Both the position numbers and the translations under genes were made by a program. 26,711 nucleotides of DNA, taken from a virus. The DNA is taken from IMG/VR virus record IMGVR_UViG_3300029448_000352, positions 1 through 26,711 of that record; one strand, written 5' to 3'. Below are positions 11,364-19,992 of the stretch, in pieces; positions within the stretch are counted from its first letter, which is position 1, and every line of letters begins with the position of its first letter. A model generated the notes under the pieces. That model was given only the letters and a program-made list of their open reading frames with translations, had not been told where the DNA came from and searched no databases.

Positions 11364-12890
11364 ATGTCAGATATAAACAAATTTATGCAGGCTTTTCGTG
11401 GCTCGGATGAGGCACACGGACAAACGACAGTTGGTGCAGTAGGTCGGAACGGAAAGACCGAGGCACAGAGTCGAGTGGTTCGTGAGCCGTTGACCGAGGA
11501 ACTAATACAGAACCACCTCGAAGGAAAGCACGGAGTCGGGGCGATCCCGATTAATAAGAGTAATGAATGTTACTTTGGGGCGGTTGATATTGATCAGTAT
11601 GACCTTGACCATAAAGCATTAATAAAGAAGATAATTAAATTTAAGCTGCCACTTGTTGTTTGTCGGTCAAAGTCTGGTGGTGCTCACTTGTTTTGTTTCT
11701 TGAAAGAACCGACACAAGCAAAGATTTTTAGAGAATATTTAACGGAGATTGCGGGTGCTTTAGGATATGCCAGAGCCGAGATATTTCCGAAACAAGATAG
11801 TATACTCTCCGAAAGAGGGGATGTAGGTAACTTTATTAACTTACCTTACTTTAAAGCAAAGCAAACCATGAGATATGCCTTTGACGATAAAGGTAATGCT
11901 ATGAAACTAGATCAGTTCTTGGCGATGGTCGAGAAGAAGAAGACATTTGTTGCAGATTTAGAGAAGGTAAAGTACGGGGAAAGCCGTGAGGTTTTTGCCG
12001 ACGGGCCACCTTGTTTGCAAAATTATGTGTCAAGTGGAAAAGTTGACAATAATAGAAATATTTTTCTTTCGCAGTGTGCTCCATATTGCAAGGGCAAGTT
12101 CTCGGATTCTTGGAAGAATTCATTGGAAGAGATAAACCAGAGACATTGTGCTCCCCCTCTTCCCGCGAGTGAGTTGGTTACACTGCAGAACCAATACCAG
12201 AAGAAGGATTATTATTACCAATGCAACATCGAACCGAATGCCTCTTTCTGTAACAAAGAATTATGTAAGACTCGAAAGTTCGGAATTGGTACGAAATCGG
12301 ATCATGCTGCCGACTTGAGTGGACTAACGATTATGTTATCTGACCCGAAGTTGGTGTTTCTGGATGTGAATGGTGGACGATTGGAAATAACAATGGATCA
12401 CCTACAGAATCAGCATTTGTTTCAGAAGGCTTGTATGGAGCAACTCATGATGATGCCCTCTAAGATGAAAGAAACCGATTGGGTGACCAAAGTAAATGAA
12501 ATGTTGAAACACGCAGTTCAGTTAGAAGTTCCGAAAGAACTTACAGTAGATGGTCAGTTTTTTGATCTGCTAGAAACATTTTGCACAAGCCGTATTCGAG
12601 CACAATCCTCAGAAGAATTGTTTATGGGTAAGCCGTGGACAGAGGACGGAAGAACGATGTTCATGATTAATGGTCTGATGGAGTTTCTTCAGCAGAGAAA
12701 CTTTACTTCTTTTACTAGGGCACAGATACAAGAGCGTTTAAAGAAATTGAACAATGGGGGAGAGTGCAACGGACATAAGAGTGTTAGAAAACCCGATGGA
12801 GCAAGAACCACGTTACGAGTTTGGTGGGTTCCCGCGTTTGATGGTGTAGAGGAAGTTACAGAGGTGCCCGAAGATGAAATACCGTTCTGA
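11364..12890 (+). CDS. Archaeo-eukaryotic-type DNA primase (AEP/TOTE-like), 508 residues
   Basis: The N-terminal half is an AEP primase domain like that of TOTE-system primases. FGAVDID at 71-77 gives the metal-binding Asp75/Asp77, SKSGGAHLFCF at 102-112 has the catalytic His108, EIFPKQ is at 139-144 and NFINLPYF at 156-163. It should make RNA or DNA primers for the polymerase encoded downstream. A second part has CAPYCKG and later YYYQCN, ASFCN and ELCKTRKFGIG, a probable metal-binding cluster as in primase C-terminal domains. It ends EDEIPF, like an SSB tip; those last codons also carry the start of the next gene. The ATG at 11364 has no clear Shine-Dalgarno but a stem-loop before it. Confidence 0.87.
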   Translation: MSDINKFMQAFRGSDEAHGQTTVGAVGRNGKTEAQSRVVREPLTEELIQNHLEGKHGVGAIPINKSNECYFGAVDIDQYDLDHKALIKKIIKFKLPLVVCRSKSGGAHLFCFLKEPTQAKIFREYLTEIAGALGYARAEIFPKQDSILSERGDVGNFINLPYFKAKQTMRYAFDDKGNAMKLDQFLAMVEKKKTFVADLEKVKYGESREVFADGPPCLQNYVSSGKVDNNRNIFLSQCAPYCKGKFSDSWKNSLEEINQRHCAPPLPASELVTLQNQYQKKDYYYQCNIEPNASFCNKELCKTRKFGIGTKSDHAADLSGLTIMLSDPKLVFLDVNGGRLEITMDHLQNQHLFQKACMEQLMMMPSKMKETDWVTKVNEMLKHAVQLEVPKELTVDGQFFDLLETFCTSRIRAQSSEELFMGKPWTEDGRTMFMINGLMEFLQQRNFTSFTRAQIQERLKKLNNGGECNGHKSVRKPDGARTTLRVWWVPAFDGVEEVTEVPEDEIPF

Positions 12891-14400
12891 GTTAATACTA
12901 GGTCCTCCAGGGTGTGGCAAGACACATACCCTCATTGAGATAGTCAGAGAGGCTCTGTCACGGGGCATAGAACTAGATAGGATTGGTTATGTATCTTTTA
13001 CTAGAAAGGCTGTTAATGAGGCTGTAGAGAGGGCAGGGTCGGCATTTAATTTGTCACCAAAAGACCTACCTTACTTCCGTACTCTTCATTCGCTTGGATA
13101 CCACGGCTTGGGTTTGGCTCAAGCTGATCTTATGTCTCGTGAGGATTGGAAAGAGTTCTCCAGAATGATGGGCATGAACTTCGATGGGATCACGTCTTCG
13201 GATGCAGACGAGGGTCTTATTCTTCCACAAGGCAGAGACAACGACAGATATTTACGAATGATTGATCGAGCTGCCCTTCGATGTGTGCCTCTGGAGAAAG
13301 AGTTCAACGATCAGAGAAGGTATGATCTTCACTTCTTCATGCTTGAGAAAATAGATAAGGCACTAAAAGCATTCAAGTCTGACAGAGAGAAAGTGTCTTT
13401 TACGGATATGATCTCTAAATATGTAGAGCAAGGTAATACTCCAAAGTTAAAGATACTGATTGTAGATGAAGCTCAAGACCTCGTTCCGTTGCAGTGGAAG
13501 ATGGTTGAGTTACTTGCAAGCAACTCTGAGTACACATACTTTGCAGGAGACGATGACCAGGCGATTCACAAATGGGCGGGAGTGGATGTAAATTTATTTA
13601 TGAAGTGCTCTGAAACAATTCGTGTTCTTGATAAAAGTTACAGACTACCCAAGTCTGCGTTTGACCTATCGATGTCCGTGGTTAAAAGAATAAGGAATCG
13701 ACAAGAAAAGATTTTTAATCCTACAGACAAGCAAGGAAGTGTAAATTTTCATCTTGACACATATGACATGGACATGAGCCAAGGTTCGTGGACCTTGATG
13801 TCTCGAACTAACTCCTTTGCCAGAGACATAGCCTCCGATCTTCGTGAACAAGGACTATTCTACGAGATCAAGGGATTTCCTAGTGTCAAGAAAGAAATAG
13901 CAGAGGCTATAAATATCTGGGAAGGGTTGCAAAAAGGAGACGAGATAGGATTACATGAGGTAAGGCGATTGTATGAACTTGCCCCGAAGACGGGAGATGG
14001 AGCCGTAATAAAAAGAGGTATGCTTCCGTTACTTGATGCTGAACCCGTGGATGCTACTTATACCTATGAGAGTCTTGTAAACAACCTTGGATTACTTGCA
14101 GGCAAAGATACAGATGCCTTGGATATATTACGTTTAGGCAACGACGAGAAGTACTACATCCGTGCATTGCGTAGAAGAGACGAAATACTAACAGAGCGAC
14201 CACGGTTGAAAGTTTCTACATTTCACGCTATGAAAGGAGGAGAAGACGAAAACGTAGTGGTGCACCTAGACTCTACCAAACCCTGCGTTACGAATCCCGA
14301 CCAAGACGATGAACACAGAGTTTTCTATGTGGGTCTTACAAGAGTTAAGAAAAACCTACACATCGTTGAATCACAAAAGAAATACAGGTATGATATATAA
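12874..14400 (+). CDS. UvrD/Rep-like superfamily 1 helicase, 508 residues
   Basis: ATG 12874 lies 17 bases inside the primase gene after GAGGTG (12861-12866). Motifs in order: GPPGCGKT at 10-17 (Walker A), GYVSFTRKAVNEA (Ia), VDEAQD at 197-202 (II), FAGDDDQAIHKWAG at 223-236 (III), LDKSYRLP (IV), STFHAMKGGEDENVVV (V) and FYVGLTRVKKNLHIV (VI). This is a 3'-5' type SF1A helicase plan, shorter than UvrD (about 720). With no DnaB-like helicase seen here, it is a candidate fork helicase beside the primase and polymerase. The stop TAA shares a base with the next ATG. Confidence 0.93.
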   Translation: MKYRSELILGPPGCGKTHTLIEIVREALSRGIELDRIGYVSFTRKAVNEAVERAGSAFNLSPKDLPYFRTLHSLGYHGLGLAQADLMSREDWKEFSRMMGMNFDGITSSDADEGLILPQGRDNDRYLRMIDRAALRCVPLEKEFNDQRRYDLHFFMLEKIDKALKAFKSDREKVSFTDMISKYVEQGNTPKLKILIVDEAQDLVPLQWKMVELLASNSEYTYFAGDDDQAIHKWAGVDVNLFMKCSETIRVLDKSYRLPKSAFDLSMSVVKRIRNRQEKIFNPTDKQGSVNFHLDTYDMDMSQGSWTLMSRTNSFARDIASDLREQGLFYEIKGFPSVKKEIAEAINIWEGLQKGDEIGLHEVRRLYELAPKTGDGAVIKRGMLPLLDAEPVDATYTYESLVNNLGLLAGKDTDALDILRLGNDEKYYIRALRRRDEILTERPRLKVSTFHAMKGGEDENVVVHLDSTKPCVTNPDQDDEHRVFYVGLTRVKKNLHIVESQKKYRYDI

Positions 14401-14681
14401 TGGCAAAGAGAAAACAACTACTAGAGCAGGCAAGTCAGTTAATCTCCAAAGAACGGGCAAAAATATATGGAGATGCACAAGTAAACCATGAACGTATCGC
14501 AAAGTTCTGGTCGATTATTTTAGAAAGAAAGATTACAGTAGAAGAAGTCTACCACTGCATGATTGCCGTAAAGATGTCTCGATTGATACAGACCCCGAAT
14601 CATTTAGATTCGTTAGTTGACATAATGGGATATGCTGCCCTCTGGGGCGAAGACGATGAGTGGGGCGAAGACGATGGGTAA
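14400..14681 (+). CDS. DUF6378-like phage protein, 93 residues
   Basis: ATG 14400 shares a base with the helicase stop (TAATG). The pattern ISKERAKIYGDAQVNHERIA, FWSIIL, VYHCMIAVKMSRL and HLDSLVDIMGYAALW matches my memory of DUF6378, a small helical phage family of unknown function, common beside replication genes. The helices with conserved His, Glu and Asp could suggest a nucleotide-pyrophosphatase-like (MazG-type) bundle, but the usual ExxE pair is not clear. The last residues WGEDDEWGEDDG come from an 18-base tandem duplication (14643-14678) that also duplicates the polymerase start codon. Confidence 0.8.
   Translation: MAKRKQLLEQASQLISKERAKIYGDAQVNHERIAKFWSIILERKITVEEVYHCMIAVKMSRLIQTPNHLDSLVDIMGYAALWGEDDEWGEDDG
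14643..14678 (+). repeat. 18-base tandem duplication at a gene junction
   Basis: Two head-to-tail copies begin TGGGGCGAAGACGATG and end AG (14643-14660) or GG (14661-14678), 17 of 18 identical. In the upstream gene each copy encodes WGEDDE/G. In the polymerase frame each copy supplies an ATG (14656, 14674). It looks like a recent slippage duplication. Confidence 0.85.
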
Positions 14682-16593
14682 GGACAGAAACGACAAGAAA
14701 ACTATAAGCTTCGAGGAGTATGGGCACGATTTACGAACAAGCATGGATGTGCTTGACGTGGATTGGAACATACCTTCCGAGTTTCCCGATCTCACTCACT
14801 GCAAACAAATAGCTGTGGATTTAGAAACAAGAGATCCCAACATAAAAGAACTAGGTCCGGGATGGGCAAGGAACGACGGAGAGATTATAGGTATCGCTGT
14901 AGCAACAGGTGATTACCAGGGTTATTTTCCTATTCGTCATGCCAATGGTCACAACCTTGATCCCGATATGACCCTTAATTGGTTTAAGGATCAGATGAAC
15001 ACACCCCATATAGATAAGATTATGCACAATGCAACATATGATGCGGGATGGCTTCGTACCGAGGGTGTTGATGTCAAGGGGTTAATTATTGATACGATGG
15101 TGGCTGCCCCCGTGGTCAATGAAAACAGATTTAGTTATAGTCTTAACAATCTTGGTCGTGATTACATCGATATGCGAAAGAACGAAAAGATGTTAAAAGC
15201 TGCGGCAAAAGACTTTGGAATAGATCCCAAAAGCGATATGTGGAGGCTTCCTCCGAAATTTGTCGGGCCATATGCCGAACAAGACGCTCTCATGACCCTA
15301 AAATTGTGGGAAAGGTTGCATATTGAGATCAATCGAGAAGAATTAAATAGTGTCTTTGACATGGAACTTGCGTTGATACCAATCATGCTTGACATGAGGG
15401 AGAGAGGTGTTCGAGTGGACTTGGACAAGGCAGACCAGGCTAAGACCCTATTGAAAAAACGTGTCAAGGAATTAAAATCTTTTATCAAGAAAAAAACAAA
15501 GGTTGACATTGAGCCGTGGGCCAATGCCTCCGTAGAGAAGGTTTTTAAAGAATTAGGCTTAAACTATCCGAAGACGGAGCTAGGAGCACCCTCTTTTACC
15601 AAGCAATTCTTACAAGCACATCCAAACGAAGTTGCCCAGGCTATTGTAAAACTTCGAGAGGCAGACAAAGCCGATAGTACATTTATCGATAGTATCTTGA
15701 GGCATGAACACAAAGGTCGTATTCATTGTGAATTTCACCAATTACGATCTGATGATGGGGGGACAGTCACGGGTAGGTTTTCGTCGTCGAATCCAAATCT
15801 ACAGCAGATACCTGCTCGTGACCCCGAAATCAAAAAGCTGATTCGGGGTCTTTTTATACCCGAAGAGGGGCAGAGGTGGGGTAGCTTTGACTACTCCTCA
15901 CAAGAGCCTAGATTATTGGTTCACTATTGCTCCGTGCTTAGACAAGCTGACAGACATCCCATGATTGATGAGGTGATTGACGAGTATCACAAAGGTGATG
16001 CTGACTTTCATCAGATGGTGGCAGACATGGCGGGCATATCTCGTAAAGAGGCAAAAACAGTAAATCTGGGAATTATGTATGGAATGGGAGTGGCAAAACT
16101 TGCAAGTCAGTTGGTTCTTTCTAAAGACGATGCAAAAGCTCTCATGGCTAAGTACCATGAACGTGTACCTTTTGTAAAAACCCTAGCAGAACGTGTGATG
16201 CAGAGAGCTGCCAAGCACGGCAAGATCAGAACGATCAAGGGGCGATTATGCCGATTCGATATGTGGGAACCACGGAGTTTTGGCTATAACAAGCCTATGA
16301 AATGGGAAGATGCAGAACGTGAGTACGGGCCACAGATTCGAAGAGCATTTACATACAAAGCTCTAAATAAATTGATCCAAGGTTCGGCAGCCGACCAGAC
16401 TAAACAAGCGATGGTGGATTGCTATGAGGAGGGTCTTGTTCCGTTGATCACGGTTCATGATGAATTATGCTTCTCTGTTGAGAGCGATATTCAAGCACAT
16501 AAAATCAAGAAAATTATGGAGACGGGTCTGGAGTTGGCTGTTCCGAGTAAGGTTGACCAGGATCTAAAGAGCAATTGGGGCGAGGTTGATTAA
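14674..16593 (+). CDS. polA: DNA polymerase I family (family A) with 3'-5' exonuclease
   Basis: I choose ATG 14674 (639 residues); ATG 14656 or 14632 add residues read from the duplicated repeat. A proofreading domain has VDLET with Asp49/Glu51 (Exo I), HNATYD with Asn119/Asp123 (Exo II) and YAEQD with Tyr200/Asp204 (Exo III). The polymerase has TGRFSSSNPNLQQIP at 366-380, motif A SFDYSSQEPRLL with Asp406, motif B RKEAKTVNLGIMYG at 457-470, and motif C VHDE at 594-597. It lacks the 5'-3' nuclease of bacterial Pol I. Leu465 stands where E. coli has Phe762. It should be the phage replicative polymerase. Its last 80 bases overlap the zinc-ribbon gene on the opposite strand. Confidence 0.96.
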   Translation: MGKDRNDKKTISFEEYGHDLRTSMDVLDVDWNIPSEFPDLTHCKQIAVDLETRDPNIKELGPGWARNDGEIIGIAVATGDYQGYFPIRHANGHNLDPDMTLNWFKDQMNTPHIDKIMHNATYDAGWLRTEGVDVKGLIIDTMVAAPVVNENRFSYSLNNLGRDYIDMRKNEKMLKAAAKDFGIDPKSDMWRLPPKFVGPYAEQDALMTLKLWERLHIEINREELNSVFDMELALIPIMLDMRERGVRVDLDKADQAKTLLKKRVKELKSFIKKKTKVDIEPWANASVEKVFKELGLNYPKTELGAPSFTKQFLQAHPNEVAQAIVKLREADKADSTFIDSILRHEHKGRIHCEFHQLRSDDGGTVTGRFSSSNPNLQQIPARDPEIKKLIRGLFIPEEGQRWGSFDYSSQEPRLLVHYCSVLRQADRHPMIDEVIDEYHKGDADFHQMVADMAGISRKEAKTVNLGIMYGMGVAKLASQLVLSKDDAKALMAKYHERVPFVKTLAERVMQRAAKHGKIRTIKGRLCRFDMWEPRSFGYNKPMKWEDAEREYGPQIRRAFTYKALNKLIQGSAADQTKQAMVDCYEEGLVPLITVHDELCFSVESDIQAHKIKKIMETGLELAVPSKVDQDLKSNWGEVD

Positions 16594-16705
16594 TCGCTTG
16601 TTCACCTTGACAGCAATCATCGACCACTGAACCACAGACAGAGCATTGGTCGTGACCATGCACATTGATGCGATTACTTTCTTGCTGACATTTAGGGCAA
16701 ATCAC
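16514..16705 (-). CDS. Small zinc-ribbon protein, 63 residues, GTG start
   Basis: The start codon is GTG (16705-16703), overlapping the TGA of the upstream virion gene (16704-16702), so it is probably translated by coupling at the end of the late operon. MICPKC (Cys3, Cys6) and QCSVCG (Cys21, Cys24) form a classic two-knuckle zinc ribbon, followed by VVDDCCQGE. The last 27 or so residues (GQPYSEQPTPDPSP end) are rich in Pro and read antisense to the polymerase C-terminus. Zinc ribbons of this size in phages are often of unknown role, perhaps binding nucleic acid or protein. No intrinsic terminator is seen between the two converging genes. Confidence 0.75.
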   Translation of the reverse strand: MICPKCQQESNRINVHGHDQCSVCGSVVDDCCQGEQAINQPRPNCSLDPGQPYSEQPTPDPSP

Positions 16706-19700
16706 CTATACAAACCTCTACTTGCCATAGCTTGTGCGAGTGCCTGTGATTGAGGATCTGGATTTACAATAGGATTCGTTGGATCAATTCTTGGTGTGCC
16801 TGTACCAACAGTTGGTTGTACATTTGGCACAGGTGTTCTGTTAAGTGATCCATCAAAAGGAAATGTTAAGGGATTAACTCTAGGAACAGATTGTTGAATA
16901 CTTCTCTGTGTTTCTGGAGATGTTTTTAGATAACCCTCTTCTGCTGACATACCTTCCAGATTTGCTTTTTGCACTGCTGTGTTTATATCTCTAAGAGCCG
17001 TGGCTACTGTATCCTCTCCGGGTTTCCTTGATGCAGTAATCATTTTTAGAACACTAGGCATCCTTAAAGCATGAGACATCGTTGTATAAAACAGTAACGC
17101 ACCACCCGTTGTAATAGGGTCCATTGCGAAGCTAAATGCAGTAAGAGACAGAGCAATCGTTGCGGGAGCCAATCCACCTTTACCTGCCATCGGTTGTTGA
17201 GATGCTCTCTTCATTATGTCTGCCATTTGAAACAAATAATCAGATCTTTCTTTTCCGAACATAGCAGTGATTGTGTCTTTTCCGTAATCGTCTGCTAAAA
17301 CCTTTTGAAGTTTATTTCCTAATCTTCCAGACAAAAAATTATCTGCAAAAGTTTGTTCGTTCACATCCCCTAAAGATCGAAGGATTCTTGCCATAGCTGC
17401 GTTTTCCACGGATTCTTTCAACTCTGCGTGTTTCGGGAGTTGAAAAGATTCATCCCCAAACTTCATGTTATTTTCCATAAAATCGTTAATTAAACGAGCA
17501 TTACCTTTGGCAAACAGTTTATCCATTACGACATCACCGTTTCCAGTGTTGAATGCCTCCATAAGAGAGTCTTTGTCTACTGCTTTTTTATTTAGAACGG
17601 CTGCCTTTACACCTCTTATGGCTTCCACCAGAGGTCTGTCAGCAAATTGTTCAAACACCTCACGGTTCATTTCTGCACCCGTAGATCTAAAAATTTTCAT
17701 TAAATCTTCAACGGCTTCTAATTCCCCTTTACCCCTAAAGAGAACCTTTTTAGTTTCTCCTAAATTATCTATCATTCCTGCAATTTTTCTTCCATCAAGA
17801 AATTCTACGCCATCTTTTAAATTCATAACTTTCTGTGTCGTGAGTACACGATTTATAAACTCTGCTGCAAGTTGCTTTCTCATTGATTCTCCTGCAGTTC
17901 CAGAAGATATTTTAAAAGCTTGTCTTGAAGCCAGATCTTTTTCTGCTTCTTGTATACCTTGTCGAACAGAAGTGGCGTTTACTCCTTTTGCTTCAAGCTC
18001 TTTTACTTTAGCTTTAGCTTGTGGTATCGTTAAATCCTGCTCTGCATATCTAACTGTTGGGGCTTCTGGCTCAACTGCTCGAATAGGTCGTATTCCTTTT
18101 ATAGCCCTTAAAAATTTTGTTAAGGACTCTGGGTCGTTTGGTTTCACCACATCATCTAAAATTTTACTAACACTAACTGTTTGATCAGGGCTTCTATTTA
18201 CATTTTTAACAAAACTTTGAATATGAGGAGCTTTAAATCTGTTAAGTCCTTTAGAATAGTATGCTCGTGCTTCTTGATACATTCTAAGACCTTTTTGAAG
18301 TTCCAGTTGTTGTTGAGTAACAGTTCTTGGACCTATGTCCGTAGGAGACAACATATCTTGCTGTCTTGCCCCTACCCGAAATATTTTGTCACTAAGAAGA
18401 CCTTCAGCATCTATAAATGCTTGATTAACTGTTTTACTTAGATCATCTAAACTATGATCCCCAACGGTAGATATAAACGAAGGGTTAAAGGAAAGGTCAC
18501 TAACAGCAACTCTAATTTTTAAAGCATCAGCAGTTGTTATAAACATTCTCTTCTCTATAAGCTGTTGTAACTCTTTGCCTTTGGCATTTGGGTTTAATCT
18601 CTTCACCTCTGCTTCTGCTCTTCTGTACGCTGATGTCAATATTCTTCCCACGGGTTTTTTTGGATTTAACAACTTAGATATCTCGTCTGTTTGCTCATTA
18701 ACTTTCATTTTGTAAAGAAATCTATTTACATCTCCAATTGGTATAATCTTATTTCCTTCTCCCAACATTTTGTCAGCTTCTAAAAACAACCCATCAGCCT
18801 GCCTGTGAAAACTTTCTTTTGCAGAGTTTAACGCTTTTATGAGATCCACGCTTAGATCTCTACCTTGCTTCAAAGGAGCCATAATTTTTACTAACTCCTC
18901 CTCTATTTCTTTTCCTAAAACTCTTTGTGCTGCGGCAAGTTTTTCTGCCGGAGTTCCGTATATCTTTTCAATGTCTTTTTTTATAGATCCCATGAGCGAG
19001 GTAAGTCCCGCATCGTCTTTTGCTCCAAGATCTATCAGATCTTTTTTTAAAGCGTTCAAGTTCTGAATAGCTGCTCCCTTGTTTGGAATGACACCTTCAT
19101 AAATTGCTTGAGCACGACCTAAAATTGAAAAAGCACCAGGAGCTGCACCTTCAATGGTTGGTCTATATCCTTTCGCCAACATTTCTCTTCCAAGAACCTT
19201 ACCTTGTTCGGCAGCTTCTCCTCCACTGCCTTTGAGAAAACGACCCAACACTCTTGAAACGCCTCTACCAAGACCTTCTCCAAGAAAACCCATTGCACCT
19301 TCCCAAGCAACGTCGGCTGCCAATTGTCCTTTATCCTGTCTTTGATACCCATTAACATACTCTAATGTTTCATCTATTGCTTTACCTAGAGCCATCGATC
19401 CACCAACAAACGCCATTGCAGGTAACGTAGCCATGCCTGCTGTTAAAACACCTGCTGTTATACCGAAGGTTAACGGTATTCCTACTTCTCCCCCAAAATC
19501 CACTAGGTCATACTTACTAAATCCTTCTTCGTCGATAGCCACTTCTGGGCCTTCCCCCATATCTAGTTTCTTTCGACCCTCTTTTGTAATTATAAATCTA
19601 CCACCTTTGTCTTGACGAAAACCTTTCTCGCCAACAACGTCCTTAAGGTAAGCTGCCTTCTCTGAGTCAAGTTCTTTGTTCGAGAACCCTGCTCTAACAG

Positions 19701-19992
19701 ACAAGTTCCTTAATCCAGAGGTATAGTCTACATCTGGATCTTTCAAAGGCTCTTCTTTAGGTGCTCCCTCTTTAGGTACTCCTCCAACTCCTTGAGACTC
19801 TAAAGCAAATTTTCTTCGGTAGTAATTAGATATATCTTCTTGTTGGGGAGGAGGCACACTAGAAGAAGGAGCTTGTGGAGAAATTTTACTGATATTTTCT
19901 AGTATTATCTTTTGTTCTTCTTCCGTGGGAGTGTCGCCCGCAATATTGACTAAAGCAGGTCCTGTAGGAGTGTTTATTTGAATCTGACCCAC
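16702..19992 (-). CDS. Large virion protein, candidate internal/ejection protein, 1096 residues
   Basis: The start is GTG 19992-19990, sharing one base with the TAG of the upstream gene, after GAGGGACAGG. The N-terminus (MGQIQINTPTGPALVNIAGD, then TPTEEEQ) is followed by a Pro-rich linker (41-51) and two hydrophobic Gly/Ala stretches at about 167-204 and 941-971 that could enter a membrane. Long charged helices fill the middle. Such size, composition and place after the other virion genes match internal or ejection proteins of short-tailed phages, which form a conduit through the cell envelope. No enzymatic domain such as a lysozyme was found. Naming rests on context. Confidence 0.7.
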   Translation of the reverse strand: MGQIQINTPTGPALVNIAGDTPTEEEQKIILENISKISPQAPSSSVPPPQQEDISNYYRRKFALESQGVGGVPKEGAPKEEPLKDPDVDYTSGLRNLSVRAGFSNKELDSEKAAYLKDVVGEKGFRQDKGGRFIITKEGRKKLDMGEGPEVAIDEEGFSKYDLVDFGGEVGIPLTFGITAGVLTAGMATLPAMAFVGGSMALGKAIDETLEYVNGYQRQDKGQLAADVAWEGAMGFLGEGLGRGVSRVLGRFLKGSGGEAAEQGKVLGREMLAKGYRPTIEGAAPGAFSILGRAQAIYEGVIPNKGAAIQNLNALKKDLIDLGAKDDAGLTSLMGSIKKDIEKIYGTPAEKLAAAQRVLGKEIEEELVKIMAPLKQGRDLSVDLIKALNSAKESFHRQADGLFLEADKMLGEGNKIIPIGDVNRFLYKMKVNEQTDEISKLLNPKKPVGRILTSAYRRAEAEVKRLNPNAKGKELQQLIEKRMFITTADALKIRVAVSDLSFNPSFISTVGDHSLDDLSKTVNQAFIDAEGLLSDKIFRVGARQQDMLSPTDIGPRTVTQQQLELQKGLRMYQEARAYYSKGLNRFKAPHIQSFVKNVNRSPDQTVSVSKILDDVVKPNDPESLTKFLRAIKGIRPIRAVEPEAPTVRYAEQDLTIPQAKAKVKELEAKGVNATSVRQGIQEAEKDLASRQAFKISSGTAGESMRKQLAAEFINRVLTTQKVMNLKDGVEFLDGRKIAGMIDNLGETKKVLFRGKGELEAVEDLMKIFRSTGAEMNREVFEQFADRPLVEAIRGVKAAVLNKKAVDKDSLMEAFNTGNGDVVMDKLFAKGNARLINDFMENNMKFGDESFQLPKHAELKESVENAAMARILRSLGDVNEQTFADNFLSGRLGNKLQKVLADDYGKDTITAMFGKERSDYLFQMADIMKRASQQPMAGKGGLAPATIALSLTAFSFAMDPITTGGALLFYTTMSHALRMPSVLKMITASRKPGEDTVATALRDINTAVQKANLEGMSAEEGYLKTSPETQRSIQQSVPRVNPLTFPFDGSLNRTPVPNVQPTVGTGTPRIDPTNPIVNPDPQSQALAQAMASRGLYR

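Noticed and set aside
14632-14673. Upstream ATG at 14632 as the polymerase start
   Set aside because: It would add 14 residues encoded by the duplicated repeat, and ATG 14674 fits the junction with the upstream stop better. N-terminal data could overturn this.
17465-18184. Long plus-strand reading frame (239 codons) opposite the large virion gene
   Set aside because: It is the antisense shadow of the 1096-residue gene, has no ribosome site or coupling, and has a composition typical of reverse frames.
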